A DNA stretch of 64,000 nucleotides from Massilia sp. H6 (GCF_024802625.1 NZ_CP103371.1:1488001-1552000), one strand, 5' to 3'. Positions 55,584 to 64,000 are shown, counted from the stretch's first letter. Notes: generated from the sequence alone by a model not told the origin. A program made the numbers and translations.

Positions 55584-55669
55584 TTTTCTTTGTGCTACCC
55601 CATCTGCATGACCGCCATCCTGCCCACTACCGAACGGCGCTACAATCCTGTCTATCGAAGCGGGCTAGC

Positions 55670-56641
55670 ATGAAAAATTGGATCAATCGTTTATTGAGCA
55701 GCAGTGCAGACACCCAGGCGCAGGCGGTCGAGGCCGAGCCTGCGCATCTTGATGCCGCCAATCCGGCCGATGCCGGGCAGGTCGACGCGCTGTATTACCG
55801 TTGGCTGCTGGGTTCGGCCGGCGAGCTCGCACTGCCAGAAACCGAGCACCATATTCTCGATCAGGTGCGCAGCCTGGCGCACAGCCCTGGCCTTGCTGCC
55901 GAACTGGTGCCGCGGGTGCCGGAGCTGATCCCCAGGCTGCTGCGCAGCCTGCGCGATGACAGCGTCAGCACCGGAGAATTGGCGCAGCAGGTGGCGCAAG
56001 ACGTCGTGCTGGTCGCCGATGTGCTGCGCGAAGCCAACAGCGCCTATTACCGGCCGCTGACCCCGATCAAGACCATGGATGCCGCCATCATGCTGCTGGG
56101 GCAGAATGGCTTGCGCATGCTGCTGGCCCGGGTCGCTTTTCGCCCGATCATCCGCATGCACGAGGCCGGTTTTGCGCGGCGGGTAGCGCCGCAGGTCTGG
56201 AACCATTCCGAAAAATGCGCGGTTGCCGCCAGCCTGATGGCGCCGGGACTGAGCGCCGACATTTTCTCTGCCTGCCTGGCCGGGCTGATGCAGGATGTCG
56301 GCCTGATCGTTGCCTTCCGCCTGGCCGACCGGGTTTGCCAGAATGGCAAGGTGCCGGCTTCCCCCGAATTCGGTATCGCGCTGCTGGCGTGCAGCCGGCA
56401 ATTGTCGGCGGTGATCGCGGCGCACTGGGATTTTCCGGGCGAGGTCACGCAGGCTATTGCACAGGCGGGCGAACCGGACGCGTCGAACCTGGCACAGTCT
56501 CTGGCGCAGGGAGACCATATTGCCAAGCTGCGCATCCTGATCGATGCGGGAATGCTCGCGCAGGACGATGTCCTGGTCACTGAAGGATTGAACAGCTTCC
56601 AGCGGCGTTGCCTGGGAAAACTGAGCAAGCTGGAAGACTAG
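55670..56641 (+). CDS. HDOD-domain signalling protein
   Basis: The 323-residue protein has an HDOD domain over residues ~75-270 (LPETEHHILDQVRSLAHSPGLAAELVPRVPELIPRLLRSLRDDSVSTGELAQQVAQDVVLVADVLREANSAYY, then MDAAIMLLGQNGLRMLLARVAF). Catalytic HD pairs of HD-GYP enzymes are not conserved, as usual for HDOD. Such proteins act as scaffolds in c-di-GMP and pilus or surface signalling. The ATG at 55670 has GCGGG upstream. The long structured leader is directly ahead. Confidence 0.87.
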   Translation: MKNWINRLLSSSADTQAQAVEAEPAHLDAANPADAGQVDALYYRWLLGSAGELALPETEHHILDQVRSLAHSPGLAAELVPRVPELIPRLLRSLRDDSVSTGELAQQVAQDVVLVADVLREANSAYYRPLTPIKTMDAAIMLLGQNGLRMLLARVAFRPIIRMHEAGFARRVAPQVWNHSEKCAVAASLMAPGLSADIFSACLAGLMQDVGLIVAFRLADRVCQNGKVPASPEFGIALLACSRQLSAVIAAHWDFPGEVTQAIAQAGEPDASNLAQSLAQGDHIAKLRILIDAGMLAQDDVLVTEGLNSFQRRCLGKLSKLED

Positions 56642-56684
56642 CGCACCAGCCGAGGCCCAACGCCATTCCGTCTTGCCCGCAATA

Positions 56685-56710
56685 ACAAAGGCACCCGCAG
56701 GTGCCTTTGT
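56685..56710. terminator. Bidirectional terminator between HDOD and FliT-like genes
   Basis: ACAAAGGCACC (56685-56695) pairs perfectly with GGTGCCTTTGT (56700-56710) around a CGCA loop. It serves both convergent genes. Confidence 0.85.
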
Positions 56711-56726
56711 CCGAATTGCTGGCGAA

Positions 56727-57008
56727 TCAGTGCGCGCACAGGGCGCGGTCCAGCTGGCCCATCCACGGTTCGGTGACGTCGCGGATCGCGCGGTCGTTGG
56801 CCATCAGCTGCTTGATCAAGTCGATCTTGCGCTGGCGCTGGGCGCCTTCCAGCGCCGGCACGCCGCACAGGGCAGCAGCGGCAGTGACGCTTGCCTGCAC
56901 GTTCAAGGTATCGAAAGCTGTCCAGTCGCCCGCCTGTGCCGCGCTCTTCATCTGGCCGCTTACGCCAGCGAGTTTGTCGTACATCGAGAGAACGTCGTTC
57001 GATTTCAT
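56727..57008 (-). CDS. FliT-like flagellar export chaperone
   Basis: The 93-residue all-helical protein MKSNDVLSMYDKLAGVSGQMKSAAQAGDWTAFDTL has the layout of FliT, the chaperone of the filament cap FliD, with IDLIKQLMANDRAIRDVTEPWMGQLDRALC at the C-terminus. The family is poorly conserved, so this is an assignment by size, helical pattern and the AAQAGDW segment. No fliD or fliS gene is adjacent. A longer frame upstream to 57137 lacks support. Confidence 0.55.
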   Translation of the reverse strand: MKSNDVLSMYDKLAGVSGQMKSAAQAGDWTAFDTLNVQASVTAAAALCGVPALEGAQRQRKIDLIKQLMANDRAIRDVTEPWMGQLDRALCAH

Positions 57009-57151
57009 ATGAGCACCAAGGCAGGCTGCAGCGGCTGGATTGCCGGCTGTCTTCCCATTTACGGATGCGTATTCCGGAACTTTAGGGTTACGGACAAAAT
57101 AATCGACATATTTTTTTCGGCGATAATACGGCATCACTCCCAGGCACGCCC

Positions 57152-57769
57152 ATGACCCCCGACGACATCTCTCACCGCACGCTCGAGCATTACAACCTTA
57201 ATGCCGAATCCTTTTTCGCCGGCACCATCGACCATGACGTGCGTCAGAACATCGATGCGCTGCTGGGCGCGATCGAGGCACCGGCGCCATTGACGCTCCT
57301 CGATCTCGGCTGCGGTCCTGGCCGCGACCTCAAGACCTTCACCATGCTTGGTCACAAAGCCATCGGCCTGGACGGCAGCGAACGCTTCGCCGAGATGGCG
57401 CGCGACTACAGCGGTTGCGAGGTCTGGTGCCAGGATTTCCTGCACCTTGACCTGCCCGCGGACACGTTCGACGGAATTTATGCCAATGCCTCGCTGTTCC
57501 ATGTACCGAGCGCCGCACTACCGGCGGTGCTGGCACAGCTTCATGGCGCGCTGAAACCCGGTGGCGTCCTGTTCAGCTCGAATCCGCGCGGCGACAACCA
57601 GGAAGGCTGGAACGGTCCGCGCTATGGCAGTTATTACGACTATCCTGCCTGGGAGCGCTACCTGAGCGCTGCCGGCTTCGTTGCCCTGCATCATTACTAT
57701 CGCCCGCCAGGCCTACCGCGCGAGCAGCAACCCTGGCTGGCCAGCGTATGGCGCAAGCCGAAGTGTTAA
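57152..57769 (+). CDS. Class I SAM-dependent methyltransferase
   Basis: The 205-residue protein has a Rossmann methyltransferase fold with motif I LLDLGCGPGRDLKTF, motif II acidic end AIGLDGSERFAEMAR, motif IV FDGIYANASLFHV and post-motif LKPGGVLFSSNPRG. The substrate cannot be read; small-molecule methyltransferases of this kind include ubiquinone-type and phospholipid-type enzymes. It is a single gene, divergent from the FliT-like gene. Confidence 0.9.
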   Translation: MTPDDISHRTLEHYNLNAESFFAGTIDHDVRQNIDALLGAIEAPAPLTLLDLGCGPGRDLKTFTMLGHKAIGLDGSERFAEMARDYSGCEVWCQDFLHLDLPADTFDGIYANASLFHVPSAALPAVLAQLHGALKPGGVLFSSNPRGDNQEGWNGPRYGSYYDYPAWERYLSAAGFVALHHYYRPPGLPREQQPWLASVWRKPKC

Positions 57770-57840
57770 ATGGCGAACGGAGCGATGCCGTGTTTGCGCC
57801 TAAGGTAGAACTTCATTCACAAGCACACGAGGTGATTGCA

Positions 57841-58017
57841 ATGAACGAAGACCAGATCAAGGGCAAGGCCAAAGACGTCGGCGGCAAGATTCAGGAAAAA
57901 ACCGGCGAAGTCACTGGCAACCGCCAGCAGCAGCGCGAAGGCATGTCCAACCAGGCCGAAGGCAAGGTGCAAGAGAAGGCCGGCGATGTGAAAGAAAGCA
58001 TCAAGGGCAACCGCTGA
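57841..58017 (+). CDS. CsbD-family stress protein (58 aa)
   Basis: The 58-residue protein MNEDQIKGKAKDVGGKIQEKTGEVTGNRQQQREG is a typical CsbD-family member: small, hydrophilic, with repeated GKxQEKxGxV units. CsbD is a general-stress protein of unknown mechanism. GAGGTG precedes the ATG. A second CsbD gene lies 1.4 kb downstream. Confidence 0.92.
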   Translation: MNEDQIKGKAKDVGGKIQEKTGEVTGNRQQQREGMSNQAEGKVQEKAGDVKESIKGNR

Positions 58018-58036
58018 CACGCATTGATTGTTGCTA

Positions 58037-58067
58037 CGAAAAAGCCGCGCACCGCGCGGCTTTTTCG
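58037..58067. terminator. Terminator between CsbD and the AI-2E transporter gene
   Basis: CGAAAAAGCCGCGC (58037-58050) pairs with GCGCGGCTTTTTCG (58054-58067), a perfect 14-pair stem with an A-run and a T-run. It can work on both strands. Confidence 0.92.
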
Positions 58068-58080
58068 TGGGCCGCCGCAA

Positions 58081-59199
58081 TCAGCCCTGCGTGTGATCAA
58101 GCATGCTTCGGTCTCCCAGTACATCCTCGATGTAGAGCATCTTGACCAGCACCGCCAGGCCAGCGGCCAGCGGCGTTGCCAGGGCCACGCCCGCAAAGCC
58201 GAACAGGGTGCCGAATACCAATTGCATGACGATCACCAGTGCCGGCGGCAGGTCGACCGCCTTCGCTTCGATCAGCGGCTGCAGCACATAGCCTTCGATC
58301 ATCTGGATGCCGACGAACAGCAGTAGCGTGTACAGCGCCAGGTCAGGGCTGATCGACAGCGCCAGCAGCACGGCCGGGATGCCAGCCATGATCGGGCCGA
58401 GGTAGGGAATAAAGTCGAGCAGGCCCGCGATGATGCCCAGCACCAGCGCCAGCGGTACTCCCAGCAGGCTCAGGCCGACTGAAGTCACGATGCCCACGAT
58501 CAGCATGGACGCTGCCTTGCCCAGCAGCCAGCTGGACAAGGTTTGCCCCAGTTCGCGCTGCACTTCGCGTGCGCGCGGACGCTGGCTTTGCGGCACCAGC
58601 CGCACCAGCCCGTTGGTGTAGAGCTGCGGCGAGGTGGCGAAATAAATGCCGACGAACAGGATAATGATGATATTGCCCAGCGTCCCGATAACGCCGCCGA
58701 AGAACAGGCCGGCGTTGGGGACCAAAGCGCCCATCTGCTTGACGACCTGCTCGGGAGGCGGCAGCTCGGCCACGATGCGCCTCAAGATCGGGTGCTGCTG
58801 GACTTCGCTTTGCAGGCGCTCGACGGCGGCCGGGATTTCTTTCGCCAACTGGCCGGACTGTTCGGCAATCTGCGGCGCCATGGCCCAGCCGCCCACGCCA
58901 ATGATCGTGCACAGCAGGGCGACCACCAGCGCCAGCGCGAGCTTGCGATTGATACGCAGCCTGCGCCCCACGATGTCGCTGAGCTTGTAGAACAGGATGG
59001 CGCACAGGATGCAGGCAAATACCAGCAGCAGCGCATCGGCTGCCAGCACCACCGCGGCCACGCCGGCGCCGAACAACACGGCAATGCCGCTGATCATGGT
59101 GGCGCGGCGTGCCACGCGGGCCTGGGACTGGGCCTGGGGCTGGGTCTGGGCCTGGGACTGGGGCAGGTCAGCGGCAAGATTGTCTTGTGGGTCGTTCAT
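58081..59199 (-). CDS. AI-2E/PerM-family inner-membrane transporter
   Basis: The 372-residue protein has about eight membrane helices, with a soluble helical region (residues ~90-165, AEQSGQLAKEIPAAVERLQSEVQQHPILRR) between the first and second clusters, and the family end DFIPYLGPIMAGIPAVLLAL and GYVLQPLIEAKAVDLPPALVIVMQLVFGTLFGFAGVALATPLAA. Substrates in the family range from AI-2 export to Na+(Li+)/H+ exchange. A Gln/Ala repeat (residues ~14-27) is coded by 6-base repeats. The ATG at 59199 is used; the frame extends upstream. Confidence 0.88.
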   Translation of the reverse strand: MNDPQDNLAADLPQSQAQTQPQAQSQARVARRATMISGIAVLFGAGVAAVVLAADALLLVFACILCAILFYKLSDIVGRRLRINRKLALALVVALLCTIIGVGGWAMAPQIAEQSGQLAKEIPAAVERLQSEVQQHPILRRIVAELPPPEQVVKQMGALVPNAGLFFGGVIGTLGNIIIILFVGIYFATSPQLYTNGLVRLVPQSQRPRAREVQRELGQTLSSWLLGKAASMLIVGIVTSVGLSLLGVPLALVLGIIAGLLDFIPYLGPIMAGIPAVLLALSISPDLALYTLLLFVGIQMIEGYVLQPLIEAKAVDLPPALVIVMQLVFGTLFGFAGVALATPLAAGLAVLVKMLYIEDVLGDRSMLDHTQG

Positions 59200-59377
59200 G
59201 GTTATCGGTCCGTGAGCGGGCGCGCCGCGTTGATAAAAGATTAGCATTTATCAAGCAATATCGCGCGCCGGGGCACACTCGCGCGCTATGTGCGAACGCG
59301 TACAGAAGGACACAGGCAACTAACTTATTCTGGACTCAACACATGGCCATCCGGACATGTTTTCTTAGGAGAAGACC

Positions 59378-59596
59378 ATGAACAAAGACCAAGTTGAAGG
59401 CAAAATGAAAGACATCGGCGGCAAGATTCAGGAAGAATTCGGCGATGCAATCGATAGCCCTGAGCAAGAAGCCAAGGGCCTGGCGACCCAGGTCGAAGGC
59501 AAGACCCAGAAGAAGCTGGGCGATGTGAAAGAAGCGCTGGACGATGCGACCGATACCCGCACCACCACCACCACCACGACGACCCACCGTCCATAA
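59378..59596 (+). CDS. CsbD-family stress protein with poly-Thr tail (72 aa)
   Basis: The 72-residue protein MNKDQVEGKMKDIGGKIQEEFGDAIDS is a second CsbD-family member, with AGGAGA before its ATG. It differs from the first copy by an acidic middle and a C-terminal run of eight Thr followed by HRP. The run is coded by ACC/ACG triplets and may vary in length. A terminator follows at 59617-59640. Confidence 0.9.
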   Translation: MNKDQVEGKMKDIGGKIQEEFGDAIDSPEQEAKGLATQVEGKTQKKLGDVKEALDDATDTRTTTTTTTTHRP

Positions 59597-59616
59597 TCGC
59601 TGATCCAGCGATGTGC

Positions 59617-59640
59617 AACAGCCGCCCCAGGGCGGCTGTT
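59617..59640. terminator. Terminator between CsbD and the S9 peptidase gene
   Basis: AACAGCCGCC (59617-59626) pairs with GGCGGCTGTT (59631-59640), followed by GTTATTT. It lies between two convergent genes. Confidence 0.8.
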
Positions 59641-59684
59641 GTTATTTACATGGCTGCGGCCAGCGCTTGGGGTAGCAGCCGGTC

Positions 59685-61916
59685 CTAGTTTGCCTGCACC
59701 CCACCCAGGTGTTTCTTGAAGAAGGCTTCGATCATCCCGTACACGTGGCGCTGGTTGACCTTGCCCGAGATGCCGTGCTTGGCGCCTGGATAGGTCATCA
59801 GGTCGAACTGCACGTTGCGCTTGACCAGTTCGTCGATCAGGCGGGTGGTGTTGGTAAACAGAACATTGTCGTCCGCCATGCCATGGACCAGCAGCAGCGG
59901 CGAAGTCATGCCATCAAGATGCGCGAATACGCCACTGCGCTGGTAGGCTTGCGGATCGGACTTCGGGGTGCCACCCACATAGCGCTCGGTATAGTGGGTG
60001 TCGTACAGTGCCCAGTCGGTCACCGGCGCAACCGACACGCCCATCGCGATCTTGCTTGATGCCGCCGCCAGCAGGCGCAGCGTCATGTAGCCGCCATAGC
60101 TCCAGCCAAACACGCCCACCCGCTTCGGATCGACAAAGCTCTGCTTCGCAAGCCAGTCGATGCCGGCCAGCTGGTCTTCGACTTCGACCTTGCCCAGGTT
60201 GTTGTAGAGGGCGTCGGTAAAGGCGCGTTCGCGGCGGCCCGAGCCGCGGTTGTCGAGGCGGAACACCACGAAGCCCTGTTGCGCCATGTACTGGTCAAAA
60301 TAATTGCCCCAGGTGCGGGTGACGCGCTGCGAGTGCGGACCGCCATACGTGAACAGGAAGACCGGGTAGCGCTTGGTCGCGTCGAAATTCGACGGCTTGA
60401 TGATCGAGTAGTGCAGCACCTGGCCATCCTTGGCCTTGAGCGTGCCGTATTCGGTCGGCAGGTGCTCGGCCATGTGCTTGCCATAAGGGTGGCTTGCGTT
60501 GAGTTCGTTCTTTTCGAGCCATTCCACCATGCTGCCGTCGGCGCGGCGAATCGACACCTGCGGCGGTGTCGTCGGGCTCGAATAGGTATCGACGAAAATC
60601 TTGCCGTTGCCCGAGAATGCCGCTTCGTGCCAGCCGTCGCCACTGGTAATGCGGGTCGGCGCGCCGGCATTGCTGCCGTCGAGCTTGAGTGCATAGGTCT
60701 GCTTGTCGATCATGGCGTCCTTGCCCGACGAGATGTAGAGCTTGCCGGCTGCTTCGTCGACCGCCAGGATGTTGTCCACGCCCCATTCGCCCTTCGACAA
60801 CGGATACTGCAGCTTGCCGTCCAGGCCGATCAGGTAGAGATGCTTGCGGCCGCTGCGCTCGGAGGCCCAGATGAAGGCCTTCTTCTGCTTCAGGAAGCGC
60901 AGGTCGTTGTGGATCTCGACCCAGGTAGGCGAAGTTTCGCTCAGCAGCGGACGCTGGGCCAGGGTATCGACGTCCACGGCAACCAGGTCGAGGCGCTTCT
61001 GGTCGCGACTCTGGCGCTGGTACACCAGGGTCTTGGCGTCGGCGCTGAAATCGGCGCGGACCAGGTAGATGTCCTTGTCGGGACCCAGGTCGACCTTGCG
61101 CTGCTGGCCGGTAGCCGGGTCGACGATCATCAGTTCGATCAACACGTTCGGGTCGCCGGCGGCGGGGTAGTGCTGGTCGATCACTTCGGTGCGGTCGGCA
61201 AAGATCTCGAAGCGGCGCACCACCGGCACCGGGGCTTCGTCGTAGCGCCGATAGGCAATGGCGGAATCGTCCGGCGCCCAGTAGTAACCGGTGTGCTGGT
61301 CCATTTCTTCTTGTGCGACGAACTCGGCCTCGCCGTTGTGGATCGTGCCTTTGCCGTCGTGGGTCAGCTGGCGCTCGGCGCCGGTCTGCAAATCGATCAC
61401 GACCAGGTTCTGGTTGCGCACGAAGGAGACGTAGCGGCCCTTCGGCGAAATCTTGGGATCGATTACATTGCCCGACGCCACCTTGCGCGGCGCGTCCGGC
61501 CGGGCGGCATCGACCAGGTAGAGGTCACCGGCGATCGGCACCAGCAGCTTCTTGCCGTCGGGCGACCAGTGATAGGTCAGGATGCCCGACAGGCCGGCGG
61601 TACGCGCGCGCTCGCGCCTTGCCTTTTCTTCCAGCGACAGTTCTTCGTTCGGCACCAGGCGCTTGGAATCGACCAGACGCTGGGTGGTCTTGGTCTTCAT
61701 GTTGTATTCCCACAGGTCCTGCTGGTGCTGGTTGTCGGCACGGCCGCGCAGGAAAGTAACGCGTTCGCCGTCCGGCGACACGCGCAGGTTCTTCACGCCG
61801 GGACCGGCCAGGGCGGTGTCGCCGTAGATGCGGTCCAGCGTCAGGCGTTCGGCCGAGGCCGGAACGGCCGCGAAGGTGGCCGCGCAAGCGGTCAGGAGGA
61901 GCAGGAGAGGGCGCAT
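59685..61916 (-). CDS. S9B-type prolyl peptidase (dipeptidyl peptidase IV-like)
   Basis: The 743-residue protein has a signal peptide (MRPLLLLLTACAATFAAVPASA), a beta-propeller domain (residues ~30-490) and an alpha/beta-hydrolase domain with the nucleophile in GWSYGGYM, the Asp in HGMADDNV and the His in PGAKHGI. The EAEFVAQEEM helix carries the double-Glu motif of DPP-IV. It probably removes Xaa-Pro dipeptides in the periplasm. The ATG at 61916 is chosen because it starts the signal peptide; the frame continues upstream. Confidence 0.93.
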   Translation of the reverse strand: MRPLLLLLTACAATFAAVPASAERLTLDRIYGDTALAGPGVKNLRVSPDGERVTFLRGRADNQHQQDLWEYNMKTKTTQRLVDSKRLVPNEELSLEEKARRERARTAGLSGILTYHWSPDGKKLLVPIAGDLYLVDAARPDAPRKVASGNVIDPKISPKGRYVSFVRNQNLVVIDLQTGAERQLTHDGKGTIHNGEAEFVAQEEMDQHTGYYWAPDDSAIAYRRYDEAPVPVVRRFEIFADRTEVIDQHYPAAGDPNVLIELMIVDPATGQQRKVDLGPDKDIYLVRADFSADAKTLVYQRQSRDQKRLDLVAVDVDTLAQRPLLSETSPTWVEIHNDLRFLKQKKAFIWASERSGRKHLYLIGLDGKLQYPLSKGEWGVDNILAVDEAAGKLYISSGKDAMIDKQTYALKLDGSNAGAPTRITSGDGWHEAAFSGNGKIFVDTYSSPTTPPQVSIRRADGSMVEWLEKNELNASHPYGKHMAEHLPTEYGTLKAKDGQVLHYSIIKPSNFDATKRYPVFLFTYGGPHSQRVTRTWGNYFDQYMAQQGFVVFRLDNRGSGRRERAFTDALYNNLGKVEVEDQLAGIDWLAKQSFVDPKRVGVFGWSYGGYMTLRLLAAASSKIAMGVSVAPVTDWALYDTHYTERYVGGTPKSDPQAYQRSGVFAHLDGMTSPLLLVHGMADDNVLFTNTTRLIDELVKRNVQFDLMTYPGAKHGISGKVNQRHVYGMIEAFFKKHLGGVQAN

Positions 61917-61988
61917 GAAATGTCTCTGGTAGAAGTTAATCAGCAACAACGGCGGAACGATACCAGAGTCCCTCTTGAAAAGCTGTAA

Positions 61989-63425
61989 TTACGTCGGCAC
62001 TTTCCCGGTTGCCGCTACTGGCGCGAGCGGCGCGGCGCGGATGCGCTGGCGCGCCAGTTTCTCGAACGACCAGGTCAGGAGCACGGCCGCCACCGTCAAG
62101 GCCACGACCAGGCCGATCCAAAAACCAGTGGCTTCCATTGGCGCGCTCGGGGCCCACGCAAACCATGCCGGCGCCAGACCCAGGATATAGCCGAGCGGCA
62201 GCGATATGCCCCAGAAGGCGACCAGCTGGATGAGCATCGGCGGGCGTGTCACCTGGTAGCCGCGAATGGCCGAGGCGGTTGCGACCTGGACCGCATCGGA
62301 GAGCTGGAACAGCGCCGCGAACAGCAGCAGGTGGGCACAGGCGGCCTGCACCGCCGGGTCGGAGGTATAGGCGGCCGCAATCTCCCAGCGGAACACGGCG
62401 ATGCACAGCGCCGACAGCGCGCCGAACGCGACCGACATCCCGATCCCGACCCAACCGGCAAAGCGCGCGCGCTCGGGCTGGCCTTCGCCCATCGCCTGGC
62501 CGACGCGCGTCATCATGCCGATCGATAGGCTCAGCGGCACCATGAACATCAGCGAGGCGAAGTTCAGCGCAATCTGGTGGGACGACACTGCCACCACGCC
62601 GAAACGCGCCACCAGCAGGCTGATGAGTCCAAAAGCGCTGACTTCGGCGAAATAGGTAACGCCGATCGGCAGGCCGATGCGCAGCATCTGGCCGATCGCG
62701 CGCCAGTCCGGGCCTTCCCAGCCGGTGAAAGGCGTGGTCATGCGGTAGACCGGCGACGCGCGAATCCAGAACACCATCGCGGCGAGCATCAGCCACATGC
62801 CCACCGCCGTCGATACCGCGCAGCCGACCGCGCCCAGCGCCGGGAAGCCCCAATTGCCGTACACCAGCAGCCAGTTCGAGCCCACGTTGAACAGCAGGCC
62901 GAAGATCGCGATCCACATGATGGGGATGGTCTGGTTGATGCTGGTGGTATAGCCATACAGGGCCCGGAAGCAGGCAAAGGCCGGCATGCCGAGGCTGATC
63001 ACGTGCAGGAACAGCGCCGCCCGGTCGGCAACCGGCTGGTCCAGCCCGACATGGTCGAACAGCAAGGTACACACATTCGCGAACAGGCAGGCCACCAGGC
63101 CCACGAGCACGCCCTTCCACAGGGACTGGCGCACCGAATGCGGAATCTGGTCGAAGCGTGCCGCGCCGATCTCGTGCGCCACGACGGTGTTAATCGCCAT
63201 CATCGTGCCCATCACGGTGACCAGCACGATGGTCCATACCGAGGTGCCGAGCGACACCGCGGCCAGCTCTTCGGCGCTGACATGCCCGGTCATGGCCACA
63301 TCGGCCACCCCCATGCCCACGGTGGCCAGCTGACCCACCAGCATGGGCCAGGTCAGGCGCCAGAGCGTGGCAATTTCGGTGCGGACTGGCGAGGTGGCCG
63401 TGGCGGCGGAGGTGGCGGTGGACAT
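61989..63425 (-). CDS. MATE-family multidrug efflux transporter (NorM-like)
   Basis: The 478-residue protein has twelve membrane segments in two homologous halves, as in MatE transporters (LWRLTWPMLVGQLATVGMGVADVAMTGHVSAEELAAVSLG and IGQMLRIGLPIGVTYFAEVSAFGLISLLVARFG). Members extrude cationic drugs in exchange for Na+ or H+. It lies 72 bases upstream of the S9 peptidase gene on the same strand; co-transcription is possible. No local repressor gene is seen. Confidence 0.93.
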   Translation of the reverse strand: MSTATSAATATSPVRTEIATLWRLTWPMLVGQLATVGMGVADVAMTGHVSAEELAAVSLGTSVWTIVLVTVMGTMMAINTVVAHEIGAARFDQIPHSVRQSLWKGVLVGLVACLFANVCTLLFDHVGLDQPVADRAALFLHVISLGMPAFACFRALYGYTTSINQTIPIMWIAIFGLLFNVGSNWLLVYGNWGFPALGAVGCAVSTAVGMWLMLAAMVFWIRASPVYRMTTPFTGWEGPDWRAIGQMLRIGLPIGVTYFAEVSAFGLISLLVARFGVVAVSSHQIALNFASLMFMVPLSLSIGMMTRVGQAMGEGQPERARFAGWVGIGMSVAFGALSALCIAVFRWEIAAAYTSDPAVQAACAHLLLFAALFQLSDAVQVATASAIRGYQVTRPPMLIQLVAFWGISLPLGYILGLAPAWFAWAPSAPMEATGFWIGLVVALTVAAVLLTWSFEKLARQRIRAAPLAPVAATGKVPT

Positions 63426-63596
63426 GGGCAGGCGACAGATAGGAACAGCCCGCCATTTTACTGACTAAGAGCGCCTAACAAAACCCTCTAGTTGCTCAGC
63501 AGGCAACAGCCGAGTACACTGAGCCGTGCCAACCGTCCGCTTTCGGCCAGAAGCGGTCATAGCCAGAAATTTAAACGACGTTCTCAACTCGTCCCC

Positions 63597-63914
63597 ATGA
63601 AATTGATCGATGCGATTTTCCTGTCGGCTCAGATGCCAGAAGACTCTGTCATATGCGCACGGGCGCCATTTCACCAGAGCAGTGAAGCAATGATCGTTCA
63701 GTTCGCGGACGACTTTTCGATTCCGCCGCACGTAACGCAGGAAGGCTATGCCTATTTCCTTGAGACGGACGGCGTGACAGAACTGCTTGAAATGATCAGC
63801 CAAAAGCGCAGCTCTAGAGAAACAAAGGCTGAATTTGTCTGCTACTACGCTTCATGGGATGCGTACCCGGCGTTTTACAACGATCTAGAAGACGCAGCCA
63901 CGCCGACTGAATAA
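63597..63914 (+). CDS. Small orphan protein of lower GC content (105 aa)
   Basis: The 105-residue protein MKLIDAIFLSAQMPEDSVICARAPFHQSSEAMIVQF is acidic, with no membrane segment. GFAYF-like and WDAYPAFYNDL segments recall small immunity-type or DUF proteins, but I cannot name a family. Its GC content is clearly below that of the neighbours. An inverted repeat, CCGCTT/AAGCGG (63537-63556), lies ahead of it. Foreign origin is possible. The ATG has only a weak ribosome site. Confidence 0.6.
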   Translation: MKLIDAIFLSAQMPEDSVICARAPFHQSSEAMIVQFADDFSIPPHVTQEGYAYFLETDGVTELLEMISQKRSSRETKAEFVCYYASWDAYPAFYNDLEDAATPTE

Positions 63915-64000
63915 CCGCTTCGGGTCGATTCCGGTCGGTCGTGACCGTCCGTTACTTTTCCAGCCTGACATAGTGCTATGCTGAACCGAACGGCCGGGTT

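Larger units (their letters stand above)
55275..55669. other. 395-base intergenic region
   Basis: No convincing gene lies here. A 105-codon frame at 55294-55611 has no ribosome site, and its repeats are explained by a DNA-level tandem duplication. The region holds a series of stable hairpins and a 27-base tandem repeat, described separately. Confidence 0.7.

Noticed and set aside
55294-55611. 105-codon frame containing a repeated MSEH-R-ARQ segment
   Set aside because: The repeat is a consequence of the 27-base DNA duplication; there is no Shine-Dalgarno and the region is better explained as structured RNA.

Overview
The window reads as a stretch of chromosome from a high-GC betaproteobacterium, most likely the Oxalobacteraceae (Massilia/Janthinobacterium type). 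This is an inference from gene content and order: rpsP-rimM-trmD-rplS, etfBA followed by an acyl-CoA dehydrogenase, DUF3579, a CobD/CbiB-like protein, GspA/GspB, YjfB, and a dense set of hybrid histidine kinases. I see no rRNA, tRNA, insertion sequence, prophage or CRISPR array. Most of the DNA is coding and both strands are used.

Layout. 0-9.6 kb: a truncated secreted protein, a small helical protein, a CaiB-type CoA transferase, a CPA2 antiporter, a GH1-RmlD fusion, trpS behind what looks like a tryptophan-dependent attenuator, DUF3597 and a glycerophosphodiester phosphodiesterase. 9.6-16.9 kb: alaS, a TusA-like protein, etfB-etfA and an acyl-CoA dehydrogenase (electron flow from acyl-CoA oxidation). 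16.9-27 kb: signalling, with two hybrid histidine kinases, an ECF sigma/anti-sigma pair divergent from a subtilisin-like protease and a Gly/Ala-rich secreted protein, a third kinase and a TM2 protein. 27-36 kb: the ribosome/tRNA-modification operon rpsP-rimM-trmD-rplS, a NUDIX hydrolase, a CobD/CbiB-like protein, DUF3579, a CBS protein, an M16 peptidase and an SDR. 36-46 kb: an FMN reductase, a TPR lipoprotein-like/secreted protein, then a tightly overlapping amino-sugar operon (BadF-type kinase, nagA, SIS deaminase, GH3 hexosaminidase) divergent from a TonB-dependent receptor. 46-52 kb: small secreted proteins, gspA-gspB, mobB, yjfB-like, and a compact bufferin cluster (DUF2282 precursor plus a fused DUF692-DUF2063 protein). 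52-64 kb: DUF883, an S4 protein, fumC, a FimV-like protein, a 395-base non-coding region rich in hairpins, an HDOD protein, a FliT-like chaperone, a methyltransferase, two CsbD proteins around an AI-2E/PerM transporter, an S9 peptidase, a MATE transporter and a lower-GC orphan gene.

The strongest candidates for something new are (1) the bufferin cluster, in which the metal-dependent modifying enzyme (DUF692) and its partner (DUF2063) are a single polypeptide; (2) a short open frame with tandem Trp codons plus competing hairpins and an intrinsic terminator directly upstream of trpS; and (3) the structured non-coding block with an exact-length 27-base tandem duplication between the FimV-like and HDOD genes. 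The ECF sigma/protease/Gly-Ala-rich cluster is a fourth.
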